From: Subtercola boreus
GTDB lineage: Bacteria; Actinomycetota; Actinomycetes; Actinomycetales; Microbacteriaceae
Reading direction: 5' to 3'
Assembly (NCBI RefSeq): GCF_003399625.1
Contig: NZ_NBXA01000028.1
Location: 1 to 61,004 of the forward strand
Length of the DNA: 61,004 bases
Shown here piece by piece: positions 47,718 to 59,466 of this stretch; positions within the stretch are counted from its first letter, which is position 1; the number at the start of each line of letters is the position of its first letter. The position numbers and the translations under genes are program-made. Under the pieces are notes generated by a model. The model saw only the letters and a program-made list of their open reading frames with translations, searched no databases and was not told where the DNA came from.

Positions 47718-48764
47718 ATGTCGAGATCCGCACGAATGGTCCGGCCCGGCCTCCTGTCATCCCGGGCCGCCTTCCGCCTGGCCGTAGTGGCCGCGATCCT
47801 GCTCGTGGTGCTGCTGGTGACGTCCGGAACGTCGTGGCCGTCGGCGATGCTCATCCGCGCCGTCTTCGAGGCCGGCGGGAACAGTGCCGTGAAGGAGATG
47901 GAACCCTTCGTGACCGACACCCCACTGACCGAGCAGCTCGACGTGCAGTACGGCGACGACGGGGTGGACACACAGTTGGATGCCTACACTCCCGCCTCGG
48001 CCACGAAGCCCCTTCCCACGGTGGTCTGGGTGCACGGCGGGGCCTGGATTGCGGGCAGCAAGGAGAACGTGGCACCCTACCTGCGCATCCTCGCGGCGCA
48101 CGGGTACACGACGATCGGCGTCAACTACTCGCGGGGCCCCGAAGCCACCTACCCGACCGCTGTCTTCCAGCTGAACGATGCCCTGGGCTACATCAACAGC
48201 CATGCCGCCGAGCTGAACGTCGATCCCACCCAACTGGTCCTGGCGGGTGATTCCGCCGGGGCCCAGCTCGCCAGCCAACTGGCCGTGCTGACCGACAACG
48301 CCGACTACGCCAATCTGCTCGGCATCACCCCTGCGCTCTCCGCCAACCAGCTGCGCGGCATGATCCTGAACTGCGGCGTGTACGACATGACCTCGATGGC
48401 GGAGCTCGACGGTATCTTCGCGTGGGGACTCCAGGTCTCGCTCTGGGCATACACCGGCACGAAGAAGTGGTCGTCGACCTCCGTCGGCTCGACCATGTCG
48501 ACGATCGACTTCGTCACGGCCGATCTTCCGCCCACCTACATCAGCGGCGGCAACGGCGACGAACTGACCTGGCTCGAGTCGGTGCCGATGAGCAACGCTC
48601 TGAAGGCCCGCGGGGTCGATGTCACCGAGCTGTTCTGGCCGGCCGACCACGAGCCACAGCTCCCCCATGAGTACCAGTTCCACCTGAAACTGCCCGACGC
48701 GCAGGCCGCCCTCGCGCAGACCGTCAGCTGGCTCGCCGCTCACACGACCCAACCGCAGGAGTAG
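47718..48764 (+). CDS. Alpha/beta hydrolase (HSL-like esterase), membrane-anchored
   Basis: A 348-residue esterase. The N-terminal helix (FRLAVVAAILLVVLLV) should anchor it outside the membrane. Oxyanion motif VWVHGGAWIAGSKE; nucleophile Ser in LAGDSAGAQLA; acidic residue in GNGDELTW; His in PADHEPQLPHEY. The ATG at MSRSARM is used; a GTG eight codons upstream is an alternative. Ester substrate unknown. Lone gene. Confidence 0.87.
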   Translation: MSRSARMVRPGLLSSRAAFRLAVVAAILLVVLLVTSGTSWPSAMLIRAVFEAGGNSAVKEMEPFVTDTPLTEQLDVQYGDDGVDTQLDAYTPASATKPLPTVVWVHGGAWIAGSKENVAPYLRILAAHGYTTIGVNYSRGPEATYPTAVFQLNDALGYINSHAAELNVDPTQLVLAGDSAGAQLASQLAVLTDNADYANLLGITPALSANQLRGMILNCGVYDMTSMAELDGIFAWGLQVSLWAYTGTKKWSSTSVGSTMSTIDFVTADLPPTYISGGNGDELTWLESVPMSNALKARGVDVTELFWPADHEPQLPHEYQFHLKLPDAQAALAQTVSWLAAHTTQPQE

Positions 48765-48819
48765 ATCCCGCGGCGCGACTCGCCGCACCGCGCGGGGGCG
48801 GCTCGCCGCACCGCGCGGA

Positions 48820-49374
48820 TCAGTCGCCGCGCGCCGCCCTCGCCCGCGCCTTGATCTCGCGGATCACATCGGTCTTGGCCTCCGCGTATTCGTTCATGTC
48901 GTTCCATTGCCGGCTGAGCAGCTCCCGCTTGGTGCTCTCGTAGAGGGCGCGGTCGCGCGGGTCGCCGCGAAGATGGTCGCGGAGCAGGAGGTACTCCCCT
49001 ACGGCAGGGGCGTTCCGTTCGTAGATGTGCACGTGGACATCCCGTTCCGGTGTGCGCACGAGACGATGCCCGGGCTCCCGCACGCGCAGCTCGTATCCGG
49101 CGGCCAGCAGAGCCGGGAGGTAGTCCTCCTCGGCGGTGATGTCGTCGACCGTCACGACGATGTCGACGATCGGTTTCGCGGCCAGCCCCGGAACCGACGT
49201 GGAACCGATGTGTTCGATGTCAGTGCGCACAGCCGAGAGCGCTTCCGCGATGCGTCGCCGGTGATCGAGGTACGCGCTGACCCAGTGTTCGTCGTAGCTG
49301 TGGAGTTCGAGTCTCCCCGCCTCCGCGCCGCCGATGATCTCGACCGTCGTCACGTCGATCCGAGCCTCGTCCAT
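48820..49374 (-). CDS. GrpB family protein
   Basis: A 184-residue protein of the nucleotidyltransferase-like GrpB/UPF0157 family. Motif IEHIGSTSVPGLAAKPIVDI is diagnostic, followed by HVHIYERNAPAVGEYLLLRD and the terminal DMNEYAEAKTDVIREI. Function in bacteria is poorly defined; the fold suggests nucleotidyl transfer or CoA-related activity. Divergent from the DUF4232 lipoprotein gene. Confidence 0.93.
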   Translation of the reverse strand: MDEARIDVTTVEIIGGAEAGRLELHSYDEHWVSAYLDHRRRIAEALSAVRTDIEHIGSTSVPGLAAKPIVDIVVTVDDITAEEDYLPALLAAGYELRVREPGHRLVRTPERDVHVHIYERNAPAVGEYLLLRDHLRGDPRDRALYESTKRELLSRQWNDMNEYAEAKTDVIREIKARARAARGD

Positions 49375-49461
49375 GTTCTCAGGCTAGCGGGAGCGACTGG
49401 ACCGGCACATTTGGCGGCCAGTGACGCGCCCCCGTCGTTGGCGGGGGCTAGCGTGGGGGGC

Positions 49462-50094
49462 ATGAACACCCGAGCCGCACTTTTCGTCGTTGCCGCCGCC
49501 GCCCTCACCGTCACCGGATGCGCGGCCGGTCAACCCGCGCCGACCGTGACCACGACGACCACCGTCACCTCCGCACCGACGGCTCCCGCGACATCCACCG
49601 CCACCGGCACCCCCACCCCGACTGCCACGGCGGGTGGCCAGGTCGACCCGGACGCCCCGGCCGGCCAGTGTGCCGACAGTGCGCTGGCTGTCGCCGTCAC
49701 CCCGGCCGCGGGCGGCGCGGCAGCGGGGTCCGTCTTCTTCACGGTCGACTTCACCAACACGGGCGCGGGCGCCTGCGACCTCCGCGGCGCACCCGGGGTC
49801 TCGATCGTCGGCGACGGCAACGGCACCCAGCTGGGCTCCCCCGCCAGGCAGACCGACCAGACGCTCGCCACGGTGACCCTGCAGCCGGGCCAGAGTGTCT
49901 CCGCCCCGCTCCAGCAGACCAACATCGATGCCGCCGGCGGGCCCCTCGCCGGCAACTGCACTGTCGTCCCGGGCGACGGCTACCGCATCTACCCGCCGCA
50001 CTCGTTCACCGCGTTCTTCGTGGCGTCCGCGGGCATCCTCGCCTGCAGCAACACCGTCGACTGGATGAACGTGGGACCGGTCGCCGCACCCTGA
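49462..50094 (+). CDS. DUF4232 lipoprotein
   Basis: A 210-residue lipoprotein. Signal MNTRAALFVVAAAALTVTGC has lipobox TVTGC. A Thr/Pro-rich spacer follows, then a beta-sandwich domain of DUF4232 type: FFTVDFTNTGAGACDLRGAP with a later conserved Cys pair (GNCTVV, LACSNT). Common in actinobacteria; function unknown. The ATG is preceded by GTGGGGGG. Confidence 0.85.
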   Translation: MNTRAALFVVAAAALTVTGCAAGQPAPTVTTTTTVTSAPTAPATSTATGTPTPTATAGGQVDPDAPAGQCADSALAVAVTPAAGGAAAGSVFFTVDFTNTGAGACDLRGAPGVSIVGDGNGTQLGSPARQTDQTLATVTLQPGQSVSAPLQQTNIDAAGGPLAGNCTVVPGDGYRIYPPHSFTAFFVASAGILACSNTVDWMNVGPVAAP

Positions 50095-50136
50095 CCCCGC
50101 GTGACCAGTCTGGAGGAAGCCGACCAGAGGAGCCCC

Positions 50137-50916
50137 GTGACCACCACGAACACGTACGCCTTCAGCGGGAAGACCGTCATCGTCACCGGGGCCGGCTCCG
50201 GGATCGGCCGTTCGATCGCGCGACACTTTCTCGGTAACGATGCGAACGTGGTCGTCTCGGGCCGACGTGCGGAAGCCCTGGCGGAGACGATCAGCGGGTT
50301 CCCGGATGCCCGCACCCTGGTCATGCCCGGCGACATCGCCGCGCGAGCCGACGTCGACGCCCTCGTTGCGACGACGGTGGAGCGTTTCGGGGCCCTCGAC
50401 GTGCTGGTCGCCAACGCGGGCGTGTATTTCGGCGGAGAGATCGACGAACTCACCGACCCGCAATGGGCGACGCTGAAGGGTACGAACATCGACGGGGTGG
50501 TGTTCTCGGTGCAGGCGGCCCTCCCCCACCTCGTCGCCTCACAGGGCAACATTGTTGCCGTCTCCTCGGTCTCAGGGCTCCGGGGCGACTGGGGCCAGGC
50601 CGCCTACAACGCCACCAAGGGTGCGGTGAACGCGATGGTGCAGTCGCTCGCCCTCGACCTGGGCGCCCGGGGCGTGCGAGTGAACGCTGTCGCCCCGGCC
50701 TTCACCCTCACCGAGATGACCGACCACATGGCGGCGACCCCCGAAGCGCTCGCCCCGTTCACGAACCGCGTCGCCCTGGCGCGCCCCGGCACGCCCGACG
50801 ACATCGCACCCGCCGTGCTGTTCCTGGCGAGTGCGGATGCCGCGTACATCACGGGCGCGATCCTCGCCGTCGATGGCGGAACGAGCGCGTCCACGGGCCA
50901 GCCCCACGCCGGCTGA
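50137..50916 (+). CDS. SDR family oxidoreductase
   Basis: A 259-residue short-chain dehydrogenase. NAD(P) motif VTGAGSGIG, ANAG, catalytic SSVSGLRGDWGQ and Y-x-x-x-K in YNATKGAV, and the C-terminal ITGAILAVDGG. The GTG start is used because AGAGGAG precedes it; a GTG twelve codons upstream has no such site. The stop codon lies inside the first unit of a 16-base tandem repeat. Substrate unknown. Confidence 0.9.
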   Translation: MTTTNTYAFSGKTVIVTGAGSGIGRSIARHFLGNDANVVVSGRRAEALAETISGFPDARTLVMPGDIAARADVDALVATTVERFGALDVLVANAGVYFGGEIDELTDPQWATLKGTNIDGVVFSVQAALPHLVASQGNIVAVSSVSGLRGDWGQAAYNATKGAVNAMVQSLALDLGARGVRVNAVAPAFTLTEMTDHMAATPEALAPFTNRVALARPGTPDDIAPAVLFLASADAAYITGAILAVDGGTSASTGQPHAG

Positions 50917-50987
50917 GCACAACGTCGGCTGAACACAACGCCGGCTGAGCCCTGTGCCGGCTGAGCAGCACGCCGGCCGAGCATCCT
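50908..50987. repeat. Five tandem 16-bp repeats between convergent genes
   Basis: Units GCCGGCTGAGCACAAC, GTCGGCTGAACACAAC, GCCGGCTGAGCCCTGT, GCCGGCTGAGCAGCAC and GCCGGCCGAGCATCCT. The array starts in the last codons of the SDR gene and ends at the stop codon of the convergent lipase gene, filling the whole gap. Confidence 0.85.
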
Positions 50988-51835
50988 CAGCCGCCGAGCA
51001 CCCCGTCGACGAAGTCGGTCACCGTGCCGAGCACCTCGTCCCGGTTCGTCTCGTTGAACACTTCGTGGCGCGCCCCGGGGAAGATGTGCTCGGTGAGCGC
51101 CGAACCCGCGATCACCTCGATGCCGGCACGACTGTCGACGAGCGGCACGAGCTGGTCATCCGAGCCCTGGATCCAGAGCGTGGGAAGGGCGCCGAGGTCG
51201 CCGGAGCGGGCAATCAGCGCAAGGCCGGCGTTCAGCGCCTCGAGGGTCGGCCGTTTGAACGGACCGTGCCAGACGAGCGGGTCGGCCACGTACGCCTCGC
51301 CGACCGCAGGGTCGCGCGAGAGGGTCGACGGTTCGATGGGGGTGTCGGGGATCGGGTCGAGCAGCAGCAGGTCATCCACCACCTGCCAGCGGCCGAGCAC
51401 CGGGCCGGAGAGCACCAGCGCGGCCAGCTCTCCGCCGTAGCGCTGGGCGAAACGCGCGCCGATCATGCCGCCCATCGAGTGCCCGATGAGCACGACGGGA
51501 AGGTCTGCCCGGCCGGCCGAGCCGGGTGCGGATGCCCGGGCGAGCTCCAACAGCGTGTGCAGGTCGGCCACGACATCCTCGTAGTCGCCGACGAGCACCC
51601 GTTCGCCGGCACTCTTGCCGTGGCCGACATGGTCGACGCCGTGCACGATCGCGCCGCGCGACACCAGCCAGTCGGCGACGTACTCGTAGCGCCCGATGTG
51701 TTCGCCGTAACCGTGCGCGAGCAGCACGACATACCGGGGTTCGGGGGCATCGCCGCGGTCGGCGGCACCGCCCCAGGTGCGGGCGACGCGTTCACCGTCG
51801 GTTCCGTCGAAGGTCCATTCGTTCGAGGTTGCCAT
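50987..51835 (-). CDS. Alpha/beta hydrolase, monoacylglycerol-lipase-like
   Basis: A 282-residue cytoplasmic serine hydrolase. Motifs: LLAHGYGEHIGRYEYVADWL, DHVGHGKSAGER, nucleophile elbow LIGHSMGGMIG, Asp in WIQGSDDQLVP and His in PGARHEVFNE. These fit bacterial monoglyceride lipases/lysophospholipases. Convergent with the SDR gene; preceded upstream by a dispersed palindrome at 51891. Substrate inferred from family only. Confidence 0.9.
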   Translation of the reverse strand: MATSNEWTFDGTDGERVARTWGGAADRGDAPEPRYVVLLAHGYGEHIGRYEYVADWLVSRGAIVHGVDHVGHGKSAGERVLVGDYEDVVADLHTLLELARASAPGSAGRADLPVVLIGHSMGGMIGARFAQRYGGELAALVLSGPVLGRWQVVDDLLLLDPIPDTPIEPSTLSRDPAVGEAYVADPLVWHGPFKRPTLEALNAGLALIARSGDLGALPTLWIQGSDDQLVPLVDSRAGIEVIAGSALTEHIFPGARHEVFNETNRDEVLGTVTDFVDGVLGG

Positions 51836-51890
51836 GCCCCGAACATACGCCCGCCGGCCCGCCCGCGGAAGACCGGGCGGTTGCCGGATG

Positions 51891-51950
51891 CTCGAGTGGG
51901 CAGTTTCGGCCCGCAGATCGCCCCCAAGGGGCCCGAACTGCCCACTCGAT
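51891..51950. repeat. Dispersed ~60-bp palindrome, copy 4
   Basis: Left arm CTCGAGTGGGCAGTTTCGGC, right arm GGCCCGAACTGCCCACTCGAT-type, 60 bases, between the lipase start and the 3' end of the MFS gene. The left edge reads CTCGAG instead of ATCGAG. Confidence 0.85.
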
Positions 51951-52018
51951 CGTGGTGGTTCGCCTCGACGGGTCGCGCGCGGGCGGGCGGCGGAGGCGCG
52001 GGCGCCGGCGCCGGCGCG

Positions 52019-53482
52019 TCAGCCCATGTGCGCGGCGAGCTGCTGCTCGCCCTGCGGCAGCAGCTCGCTCTTCGAGCCGCGGATGAAGATCACGGCGATC
52101 ACGGATGCCGCCACCATCACGATCGCAGCGGCGACGAAGACCGCCGAATAGCCGTCGGTGAAGGCCGCGAACATCGGAACGCCCGACTCGAGGGATGACT
52201 TCTCGACACCGGCGTAGATCGCAGTGAACACGGAGACACCGATCGATCCGCCGATCTGAAGCGCTGCGTTGACGGTGGCGGATGCCGCACCGGCGTCGTG
52301 CGGAGCAACACCGGCCAGGGCGAGGTTCTGCAGCGTGACGAAGAGCATCGAGAGCCCGATGCCGAGCAGCACGAGCCCGGGCAGCACCTCGGTGAAGTAG
52401 TTGCCGCCGGGCGTGATGCCGCTGAGGTACCAGAGGCCGGCCGCACCGACGAGTGGTCCCACGATGAGCAGGGGCCGCGGGCCGATCTTCGGCAGCATCT
52501 TGGTGAGGAACGGCACGACCAGCAGGATCACGATGGTCATCGCGACGTTCGCGAGCCCCGCCGTGAGCGGGCGCATGCCGAGCACGATCTGGAAGTGGAA
52601 CGTGAGGTAGAGCGTGGCGCCGATCAGCACACTGCCGATGATCGCCTGGATGAGGAACGCTCCGCCTCGAACCCGGTCGGCCACGACCCGGAGCGGCAGG
52701 AGCGGCTGCGCCACTCGGGACTCGATCACGACGAAGAGCACCAGGAGCCCCGCCCCGAGCGCGAGGAAACCGATGGTGTTGGCCGAACCCCAGCCGTCTT
52801 CCGCGAGGCTGAAGCCGTAGACCAGCGAGCCGAGGCCGAGGGTGACAGTAATGGCGCCGCCGATGTCGAGGCGGTTCTCGCCCTCCGATCGGCTCTCACG
52901 CAGGTACAGGATGCCGCCGATGAATCCGATGACCACGAAGACCACATTGACGAGAAGGCACCAGCGCCAGCTGGTGAACTCGGTCAGCACACCGCCGAGG
53001 ATGAGTCCCACCGCCGCGCCGCTACCACCGATGATGCCGAACACGGCGAAGGCGGTGTTGCGGTCCTTGCCCGAAGCAAAGGTCACCGTGAGCAGGGCGA
53101 GCGCGGCCGGGGCCAGCAGCGCGGCGAACAGGCCCTGAAGCCCCCGGGCGATCACCAGCTCGGTGCCGTTCTGGGCGATCCCGCCGAGCGCCGATGCGAT
53201 CCCGAAGCCGAGCAGGCCCACGAGGAACGCCCGCTTGCGGCCCCAGTAGTCGGCGACACGGCCGCCGAGCAGCAGCAGCGCGCCGAAGACCAGAACGTAA
53301 GCCGTCACGACCCATTGGCGCTCGAGGTCGCTGAGCCCGAGCTCGGCCTGGGCATCCGGAAGCGCGATCGTGACGATGGTGGCGTCGAGCACCACCACGA
53401 GCTGGGTGAGCGCGAGAACGGCGAGCGAGAGCCACCTGTTGGGCAGGCGGATCGCGTTCGGCAGGCGGAGTGCGTCGGACAT
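52019..53482 (-). CDS. MFS transporter, DHA2 (14-TM drug:H+ antiporter) family
   Basis: A 487-residue exporter with fourteen membrane segments. Motif D1 at the start (LTQLVVVLDATIVTIALPDA), motif A in loop 2-3 (LGGRVADYWGRKRAFLVG) and motif C in segment 5 (GIIGGSGAAVGLILGGVLTE) define DHA2. The ATG start has GGGGG upstream; the longer frame reads through unrelated sequence. Probably exports drugs or lipophilic metabolites. A 12-bp palindrome lies about 90 bases upstream. Confidence 0.92.
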   Translation of the reverse strand: MSDALRLPNAIRLPNRWLSLAVLALTQLVVVLDATIVTIALPDAQAELGLSDLERQWVVTAYVLVFGALLLLGGRVADYWGRKRAFLVGLLGFGIASALGGIAQNGTELVIARGLQGLFAALLAPAALALLTVTFASGKDRNTAFAVFGIIGGSGAAVGLILGGVLTEFTSWRWCLLVNVVFVVIGFIGGILYLRESRSEGENRLDIGGAITVTLGLGSLVYGFSLAEDGWGSANTIGFLALGAGLLVLFVVIESRVAQPLLPLRVVADRVRGGAFLIQAIIGSVLIGATLYLTFHFQIVLGMRPLTAGLANVAMTIVILLVVPFLTKMLPKIGPRPLLIVGPLVGAAGLWYLSGITPGGNYFTEVLPGLVLLGIGLSMLFVTLQNLALAGVAPHDAGAASATVNAALQIGGSIGVSVFTAIYAGVEKSSLESGVPMFAAFTDGYSAVFVAAAIVMVAASVIAVIFIRGSKSELLPQGEQQLAAHMG

Positions 53483-53574
53483 GGAGAAACCCCCAGGCTT
53501 CTGAAGAAACGAAGATGCTGGAGGTTTCGAGCCTCGGATCTGCACGACACTCTGTGCCCGCCTGACCGTCCCCA

Positions 53575-53586
53575 GACCACGTGGTC
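53575..53586. promoter_or_regulatory. Palindrome upstream of the MFS exporter
   Basis: GACCACGTGGTC is a perfect 12-base palindrome about 90 bases before the exporter start. It may be an operator for a TetR- or MarR-like repressor encoded elsewhere. No regulator gene is adjacent. Confidence 0.35.
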
Positions 53587-53638
53587 GGGCAGGTCTTCAT
53601 CCTACAGGGCGCCCGGCTGGGGCGGGGGGCGACTGGTG

Positions 53639-54571
53639 TCAGAGGGCTCGCAGCTGGTCGAACCGCTGCAGGATGAGGCCCTCCCGGAGGGCCCACGGGC
53701 AGATCTGGGCGACCGCGATGCCGAGGCCCGAGAGCGCGGCCTCCGCCACGAGGGCCGCAGCGAGCATCTGTTTCGCGCGAACATCCGAGACCCCCGGCAG
53801 CTCAGCCCGGTCGGCCACACTCATCGCTGCCAGGCGGTTCGCCCAGAGCGTCAGATCGCGGAGGTGCAGCTCGCGTCTGACGTACGGGCCCGCCGCGCGC
53901 GGTGCCGCCCCCGTGATGCGTGCCAGCGACCGGAACGACTTCGAGGTCGCCGCCACGATCGTCGCCGGTTCGAGTTGCCTGAGCGCCGCGATCGGCTCCT
54001 CGAGCGTCTCGCGGATGTATCGCCTCGCCGCCTTCACGCTCTTCGCGCTCGGCGGATCGCCCGGCAGGTGGTCCCAGGTCAGTCGGCCGGCACCGAGTGG
54101 CACCGACAGCGCGAGCTCCGGATGCTCATCCGCCCCCATCGCGAGCTCGAACGACCCGCCGCCGATGTCGAGGTTCAGGATGTTGCCCGAACCCCAGCCG
54201 TACCAGCGCCGCACAGCGAGGAACGTGGCCGCCGCCTCATCCGGCCCGCTCAGCTCGGCGAGTCGGATGCCCGTCTCCACATACACGCGGGCGAGAACCG
54301 CCTCACCGTTCGCCGCCTCACGGATGGCCGACGTGGCGAACGCCAGCAGGTCTTCGGCGTCGTGCGTGCGTGCGAAGGCAGCCGCCTCGGTGATGAAGTC
54401 GAGCAGCTCGCGCTGGCCCTTCTCATTGATCGCCCCGTCGTCGTCGAGGAAGGCCACCAGCTGCAACGCCCGCTTGAACGAGCCGAACGGGATCGGCCGT
54501 GCCCCCGGGTGCGCGTCGATGAGGAGGAGGTGCACCGTGTTGGATCCGATATCGAGAACGCCAAGCCGCAT
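53639..54571 (-). CDS. Ppx/GppA phosphatase family protein
   Basis: A 310-residue actin-fold phosphatase acting on polyphosphate ends or pppGpp in the family. Motifs: phosphate-1 LGVLDIGSNTVHLLLID, phosphate-2 LNLDIGGGSFELAMG, and the FATSAIREAANGE segment between. Length is that of the short actinobacterial Ppx1 type (about 310-340), lacking the C-terminal HD domain of E. coli GppA. Divergent from the DUF2510 gene. Confidence 0.92.
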   Translation of the reverse strand: MRLGVLDIGSNTVHLLLIDAHPGARPIPFGSFKRALQLVAFLDDDGAINEKGQRELLDFITEAAAFARTHDAEDLLAFATSAIREAANGEAVLARVYVETGIRLAELSGPDEAAATFLAVRRWYGWGSGNILNLDIGGGSFELAMGADEHPELALSVPLGAGRLTWDHLPGDPPSAKSVKAARRYIRETLEEPIAALRQLEPATIVAATSKSFRSLARITGAAPRAAGPYVRRELHLRDLTLWANRLAAMSVADRAELPGVSDVRAKQMLAAALVAEAALSGLGIAVAQICPWALREGLILQRFDQLRAL

Positions 54572-54690
54572 AGGTCGAACCTAGCGCCTCACCCCGCCCG
54601 GAGCGCTAATGTGTCGAGTGCGCCACGACGGGGTCGCCCCCGGGCGAGCGACCCCTACCCAGCGCAGTGCACCCCCTCGAAAGGCTGACC

Positions 54691-55341
54691 GTGACCGACA
54701 TTCATGATCCCCAGCGCGATCCGAACCGTCTTCCCGCCGGTGCCGCGGCACCCGGCTGGTACCCGACCGCGCCGGGCTCGCCGACGTTCCGCTGGTGGGA
54801 CGGCGTGCAGTGGACCGAGCACCTCCAGAACCAGCCGTACGTCGCGTCTGCGGCGACCTCGACGGTCACCGCGTCGACGCCGGTCTACAACGTGTTCATC
54901 TGGCTCTTCACGCTGCTGCCGGTCGTGTCACTGCTCTCCCTCATCCCTTTCAACCTCAGCGCGGTGATGGAGCAGTCGATGCGCCAGGCGCTGGCGAACC
55001 CGGGAAGCCGGAGCTTCGGCAGCTCGTACATGCTCACGCCGGGGTACCTCCTGATCCAACTGCTGAGCTTCCTGATCTGGGCCGGGATGGTCGTGTGCGC
55101 CTACTTCGACTGGAGACGCCTCGGCCGCCTGGGCTTCGCGCGCCGGTTCCACTGGGCGTGGGGCTTCCTGACTGTCGTCTACCTCATCGGCCGTACCGTC
55201 ATGGTGCGAAAGGAGAGCGGCCGCGGCCTCGCCGTCATCTGGGCCTACATCGGATTGGTCGTCGTGACCTTCATCGTGGTCGGGGTGCAGGTCGTCTCGG
55301 CCCTCTCCACGATGGGACAGCTCATTCAGCAGTACCGCTGA
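54691..55341 (+). CDS. DUF2510 domain membrane protein
   Basis: A 216-residue protein. The N-terminal DUF2510 motif PGWYPTAPGSPTFRWWDGVQWTEH-type (G-W-Y-x-D-P-like, then W-W-D-G-x-x-W-T) is at residues ~18-45. Four membrane segments follow. The GTG start is used because AAAGG lies just ahead; an earlier GTG has no site. The domain is common in actinobacterial envelope proteins; function unknown. Followed by another small membrane protein gene. Confidence 0.82.
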   Translation: MTDIHDPQRDPNRLPAGAAAPGWYPTAPGSPTFRWWDGVQWTEHLQNQPYVASAATSTVTASTPVYNVFIWLFTLLPVVSLLSLIPFNLSAVMEQSMRQALANPGSRSFGSSYMLTPGYLLIQLLSFLIWAGMVVCAYFDWRRLGRLGFARRFHWAWGFLTVVYLIGRTVMVRKESGRGLAVIWAYIGLVVVTFIVVGVQVVSALSTMGQLIQQYR

Positions 55342-55816
55342 CGCCTCCGATCGGCCGGTCTGAGCTCGGAAGAGAGCGCGGCCGTATGCTGGAGCGCATG
55401 ACAGAGGTTTCCCACGCGGTGCAGGCCGGATCGCGGATGCGGCGCCCGGGGGTCGTGACGCTCGTCGTCGTGCTCACCTACGTCGCGGGGCTGTTCGACG
55501 TGCTGCTCGGCATCCTCGCGATCTTCGCGCGCTACCTGCCCGAGGTCATCGAAGACGGCGAGGGCATACGCCTCGTCGTCACCCTCGTGGGTGCGGCGAC
55601 GCTGCTGTTCGGTCTGCTCACCGTCGCCCTGGCTTCGGGCATCGCAAGGGGCGACCGCGTCGCGCGCTGGTGCGTCACCGGGCTCCTGCTGATCAGCTTC
55701 GTGCTCACCGCCGTGTATTTCATCGCCGACACCGGCCAGGGCCCCGCGGGGATGATCGTGCAGGCGGTGATCTCGACCGTGGTCATCCTGCCGCTCTGGA
55801 TCGGCCGGGGCGGGCG

Positions 55817-58366
<2,550 letters not shown>

Positions 58367-58370
58367 GGGG

Positions 58371-59366
58371 CTATTCTTCTGGCGCGCGTGCCGGAGCGCC
58401 AGCGGCGGGAATGCCGGCGGCTGTGGGAATGCCGGCGGCAGTGGGACTGGCAGCCGATATCGGGGGGATGTCGACAGGGCTGCCCCAGCGAGTCCACGCT
58501 GTGACGTAGATGCCGAGACCGGTCACCAGCGCGACGATCACCCACAGCACCACGAGGAAGTCGATCCACGAGCCGATCGGCGGAGAACCCGGGAGGAAGC
58601 CTCGGAGCGGGATGGTCGCGAAGAGCATGGCGCCGATCCAGCTCATGAAAGAGGGCTCGACCTTCCGCCGGCCGCGATAGACGGTGGTGGAGACGTAGAG
58701 CACAAGGGCTGCGATCAGCACCATCAGTCCGAGCAGGAGGATGCCGAAGGCGAGGGTGCTCCACGAGCGGGAGGCCGTGATGTCGACGGTGGGAATGGTC
58801 GCGGATCCGGTGGGGGCGACGATCTTCGGGTCGGAGATACCCCAGCCAGGCAGATAACCCTGCAGGTAGAACGTGGTCGGCAGGGCCTCGGCGACACCTC
58901 CCTCGGTGAGGTAGGCGAAGACAGCGAAGTCCTCCGGATGGTAGGTGTCGAACGGCCAGTTCTCGACAGCTCCCGGTGCGATCACGGTGATACTCGTTGT
59001 GCCCGGTATGGAACCTTTGGCGAAGCTGATCGTCGGGCTGCCGCTGACCGGTGTGACAGCGACCGTGATGCCTTGCGCCAGTGACACTCCGTCCGCACCG
59101 GTGAGCTCCGAGGATGGATCGAGCTCGAGCCGCATGGAGATGCTCTCTCCTGCGGCATCGACGCTCTGCGGCACGAGCAGGACTCTCACCCCGCCGGCGG
59201 GTGGATCAGCGATGGTGAGATCCGACCCGATCCGGCCGCTGAAGAGGTAGAGCACCCCGACCAGCGCGTAGACAACGACGACGATCGCCACGACGACCGC
59301 CATGCGGCGCGAGATGCGTGGGATGCGCGGGAGGCGCGGCTTCCGGGCCGCCACGGGGATGCTCAC
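58371..59366 (-). CDS. DUF4436 family membrane protein
   Basis: A 331-residue protein with one N-terminal membrane helix (MAVVVAIVVVVYALVGVLYL), an extracytoplasmic beta-rich domain (residues ~45-205, NWPFDTYHPEDFAVFAYL), three membrane segments and a tail of GIPTAAGIPAAG-type repeats. The domain plan fits DUF4436 of actinobacteria. GTG start. Immediately upstream of the P-type ATPase gene, with which it is probably cotranscribed. Function unknown. Confidence 0.82.
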   Translation of the reverse strand: MSIPVAARKPRLPRIPRISRRMAVVVAIVVVVYALVGVLYLFSGRIGSDLTIADPPAGGVRVLLVPQSVDAAGESISMRLELDPSSELTGADGVSLAQGITVAVTPVSGSPTISFAKGSIPGTTSITVIAPGAVENWPFDTYHPEDFAVFAYLTEGGVAEALPTTFYLQGYLPGWGISDPKIVAPTGSATIPTVDITASRSWSTLAFGILLLGLMVLIAALVLYVSTTVYRGRRKVEPSFMSWIGAMLFATIPLRGFLPGSPPIGSWIDFLVVLWVIVALVTGLGIYVTAWTRWGSPVDIPPISAASPTAAGIPTAAGIPAAGAPARAPEE

Positions 59367-59466
59367 GTGCTGAGCCTAGCGACCGCCGGTCCCTCGACCA
59401 GTCTTCGACACCGTCTGGCCCGGCGGATCCTACTGACCCGGCTGTCCGTCCACACCGGGCACCCGA

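Noticed and set aside
48907-49461. Upstream extension of the DUF4232 lipoprotein frame
   Set aside because: It lies opposite the GrpB gene and precedes a complete lipoprotein signal with its own ATG.
33864-51950. The dispersed palindromes as a CRISPR array
   Set aside because: Copies are kilobases apart, are palindromic over their full length, and have no regular spacers or cas genes.
52298-54688. 796-codon plus-strand frame across the MFS and Ppx genes
   Set aside because: Charged His/Arg/Glu-rich translation spanning two well-supported genes on the other strand.
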